Source of the DNA: Gemmatimonadetes bacterium 2013_60CM_65_52
Lineage (GTDB): Bacteria; Gemmatimonadota; Gemmatimonadetes; Gemmatimonadales; Gemmatimonadaceae
DNA length: 64,000 nucleotides
Direction: 5' to 3'
NCBI GenBank assembly: GCA_002215645.1
Contig: NGFI01000013.1
Location: 62,001 to 126,000, forward strand
The translations under genes were made by a program, and so were the position numbers. The notes beneath the pieces were generated by a model that ran no database searches, was not told the DNA's origin, and saw nothing but the letters and a program-made list of their open reading frames with translations. This document shows, one piece after another, positions 62,470 through 64,000 of this stretch (position 1 is the first letter of the stretch; each line of letters begins with the position of its first letter).

Positions 62470-63227
62470 GCGGCAATCTCTTCTCGCTCGCGGGAGCACG
62501 CGCCCTCGTCACGGGCGCAAGCCGCGGCCTCGGCAAGGCGATGGCCGTGGCACTAGCCGATGCCGGCGCCGACGTCGTGTGCGCGAGCTCGCGAGCCGGT
62601 GGAGCTCTGGCAACCACCAAGGCGATCTCCTCGCGCGGACGCAAAGCGTGGGAGGTGGTCGGCGACGTGGGTGATCGCACCGCTCTCGCAGAGATGATGG
62701 CCGAGGTCGATCGAACAGGCCACGTCGACATCCTCGTCAACAACGCGGGGACCATTCGTCGTGCTCCGGCGGCCGAATACTCGCTTGGCGACTGGGACGC
62801 CGTTCTCCGAACGAACCTCGATGCCGCGTTCATCCTCTCACAGCACTTCGGCCGAGCGATGATTGCGCGCGGAGCGGGAAAGATCATCAACGTCGCGTCG
62901 CTCCTGTCCTTCAGCGGCGGAATCACCGTTCCCGCCTACACCGCGAGCAAACATGCGGTCGCGGGACTGACCAAGGCGCTCGCCAACGAGTGGGGCGCGA
63001 AAGGCGTGCAGGTCAACGCAATCGCACCTGGATATTTCCGCACGGACAACACCGAGGCGCTCCAGAACGACCCCGTGCGGTCGGAGCAGATCGGCGTGCG
63101 CATTCCCGCGAACCGTTGGGGCGAGCCGTCGGACATGGCCGGCGCGGTCGTCTTCCTTGCCTCACGCGCGAGCGACTACGTGAATGGACACGTTCTCGTC
63201 GTGGACGGCGGCTGGATGGCTCGCTGA
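62466..63227 (+). CDS. kduD: 2-dehydro-3-deoxy-D-gluconate 5-dehydrogenase (SDR)
   Basis: A 253-residue short-chain dehydrogenase reducing 2,5-diketo-3-deoxygluconate to KDG. Glycine motif TGASRGLG near residue 17, NNAGTIRRAP, the catalytic Ser in ASLLSFSGG, YTASKHAVAGL near 158, and the KduD-type NAIAPGYFRTDNTEAL. GTG start inside the MFS stop. It precedes kduI in the expected pathway order. Confidence 0.92.
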   Translation: MSGNLFSLAGARALVTGASRGLGKAMAVALADAGADVVCASSRAGGALATTKAISSRGRKAWEVVGDVGDRTALAEMMAEVDRTGHVDILVNNAGTIRRAPAAEYSLGDWDAVLRTNLDAAFILSQHFGRAMIARGAGKIINVASLLSFSGGITVPAYTASKHAVAGLTKALANEWGAKGVQVNAIAPGYFRTDNTEALQNDPVRSEQIGVRIPANRWGEPSDMAGAVVFLASRASDYVNGHVLVVDGGWMAR

Positions 63228-63262
63228 ACTGATCCAACGACGAACTCTGAATCAACAGGATC

Positions 63263-64000
63263 ATGCACTTTCTCCCCGACGCCCACCGCACGAAGTCGAT
63301 GTCGACCGAGGAGCTCCGCGCGAGCTTCCTCGTGCAGGGTCTCTTCGTGCCTGGAGAGATCAACCTGCGACAAATCGATCTCGACCGCGTGGTGCTTGGT
63401 GGCGTCGTTCCCACGTCCGCTCCGCTCGATCTTCCGAACCCCGCCGAGCTTCTCGCGCAGTTCTTTTGTGAGCGGCGCGAGCTGGGTGTATTGAACATCG
63501 GCGGTGCAGGAACCGTGACGGTGGACGGTGCCAGCTACGCGCTGGGTAACAAGGATCTCGTCTACGTGTCGCGCGGAAGTCGCGCTGTCTCGTTCGCCAG
63601 CGACGACGCGTCGGCACCAGCGCGCTTCTACCTGGTGAGCTATCCCGCGCACGCGGCGCATCCGACCGCGAGAGTGACCAGCGCGGACGTGCAGGCCGGC
63701 GAGATCGGATCGGCAGAGCAGGCCAACCGCCGGCGCATCGCGCGCTACGTCCACTCCGGCGGCGTGAAGAGCGCGCAGCTCGTCATGGGCGTGACTGTGC
63801 TGGCAACCGGCAGCGTATGGAACACCATGCCTGCGCACACGCACGACCGGCGCACCGAAGTCTATCTGTATTTCGATCTCCCGCGGGACGCCATCATATT
63901 CCACCAGCTCGGTGAGCCGACCGAGACGCGCCATCTCATCGTGCGGGATGGCGAAGTCGCCCTCTCTCCCGGCTGGTCGATTCACGCCGGCTGCGGCACC
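63263..64000 (+). CDS. kduI: 5-keto-4-deoxyuronate isomerase (3' end beyond window)
   Basis: The first 246 residues of KduI are visible, usually about 278 in full, so only the C-terminus is missing. It isomerises 5-keto-4-deoxyuronate (DKI) to 2,5-diketo-3-deoxygluconate (DKII). Signatures: GELGVLNIGGAG-like stretch (ERRELGVLNIGGAG), VSRGSRAVSF, ARYVHSGGVKSAQLVMG, and the zinc motif WNTMPAHTHDRRTEVYLYFD. It closes the visible operon 35 bases after kduD. Its substrate would be delivered by the GH88 and KdgF-like proteins of the first uronate locus. Confidence 0.95.
   Translation, partial: MHFLPDAHRTKSMSTEELRASFLVQGLFVPGEINLRQIDLDRVVLGGVVPTSAPLDLPNPAELLAQFFCERRELGVLNIGGAGTVTVDGASYALGNKDLVYVSRGSRAVSFASDDASAPARFYLVSYPAHAAHPTARVTSADVQAGEIGSAEQANRRRIARYVHSGGVKSAQLVMGVTVLATGSVWNTMPAHTHDRRTEVYLYFDLPRDAIIFHQLGEPTETRHLIVRDGEVALSPGWSIHAGCGT

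Noticed and set aside
1-64000. CRISPR arrays and insertion sequences
   Set aside because: I looked for regularly spaced repeats and for transposase motifs on both strands and saw none; only the island and the inverted repeats listed stood out.

Overview
The window is a high-GC bacterial chromosome segment. The mix of genes (Gram-negative outer-membrane proteins, a TonB-dependent receptor with a carboxypeptidase-like N-domain, many two-component and Ser/Thr-kinase regulators, an ECF sigma factor with a YCII partner, a fused 2-oxoacid:ferredoxin oxidoreductase) fits a Gemmatimonadota-like soil organism. That assignment is inference; there is no rRNA in the window. Both ends cut through genes: a vanadium-haloperoxidase-type gene on the left and kduI on the right.

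Layout. 1-5.6 kb: PAP2/haloperoxidase, alpha/beta hydrolase, a UvrD-type helicase carrying an internal DnaQ-like exonuclease, and a small alarmone hydrolase. 5.6-10.3 kb: a tightly coupled three-gene operon (GltD-like flavoprotein with ferredoxin domains, then 2-oxoacid:ferredoxin oxidoreductase alpha and beta), ending in a large inverted repeat. 10.5-13.6 kb: three secreted or outer-membrane proteins, two of them tandem paralogues. 13.8-17.6 kb: first uronate locus (KdgF-like cupin, mannonate dehydratase UxuA, PL5-type lyase, GH88 unsaturated glucuronyl hydrolase). 17.85 kb: tRNA-Asn. 17.9-23.5 kb: a low-GC island bounded by a 44-nt direct repeat of the tRNA-Asn 3' part. It holds a membrane coiled-coil protein, a DprA/SLOG protein translationally coupled to a HAD-phosphoribosyltransferase fusion, and a SIR2 NADase-like protein: a probable anti-phage island. 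23.6-31.3 kb: small membrane protein, retropepsin-like protease, TMEM175-like channel, MDR oxidoreductase, response regulators and a LytS/LytTR pair. 31.4-43.6 kb: TonB receptor, a 1199-residue kinase-ATPase-TPR protein, cyclopropane fatty acid synthase, hybrid histidine kinase, and an aminotransferase plus omega-amidase pair. 43.6-47.9 kb: AraC/GyrI regulator and several secreted hypothetical proteins in poorly coding, lower-GC DNA. 47.9-53.3 kb: ECF sigma/YCII pair, macro-domain protein, PEP carboxylase. 53.4-64 kb: second uronate locus (ROK repressor divergent from uxaC-uxaA-uxaB-eda-kdgK-MFS-kduD-kduI).

The two uronate loci, about 36 kb apart, are complementary. The first cleaves polyuronides and processes unsaturated products. 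The second takes galacturonate/glucuronate and 4-deoxy-5-keto-uronate through 2-keto-3-deoxygluconate to pyruvate and glyceraldehyde 3-phosphate. Both have a GTTC-N7-GAAC palindrome in the promoter region, suggesting one regulon under the ROK protein.

The most interesting object is the tRNA-Asn island. The DprA plus phosphoribosyltransferase pairing resembles a phage-satellite defence system reported under the name DprA-PPRT (recalled, not checked), but here the phosphoribosyltransferase is fused to a HAD-like domain lacking its nucleophile, and the pair sits beside a SIR2 protein. No integrase is visible in the island.
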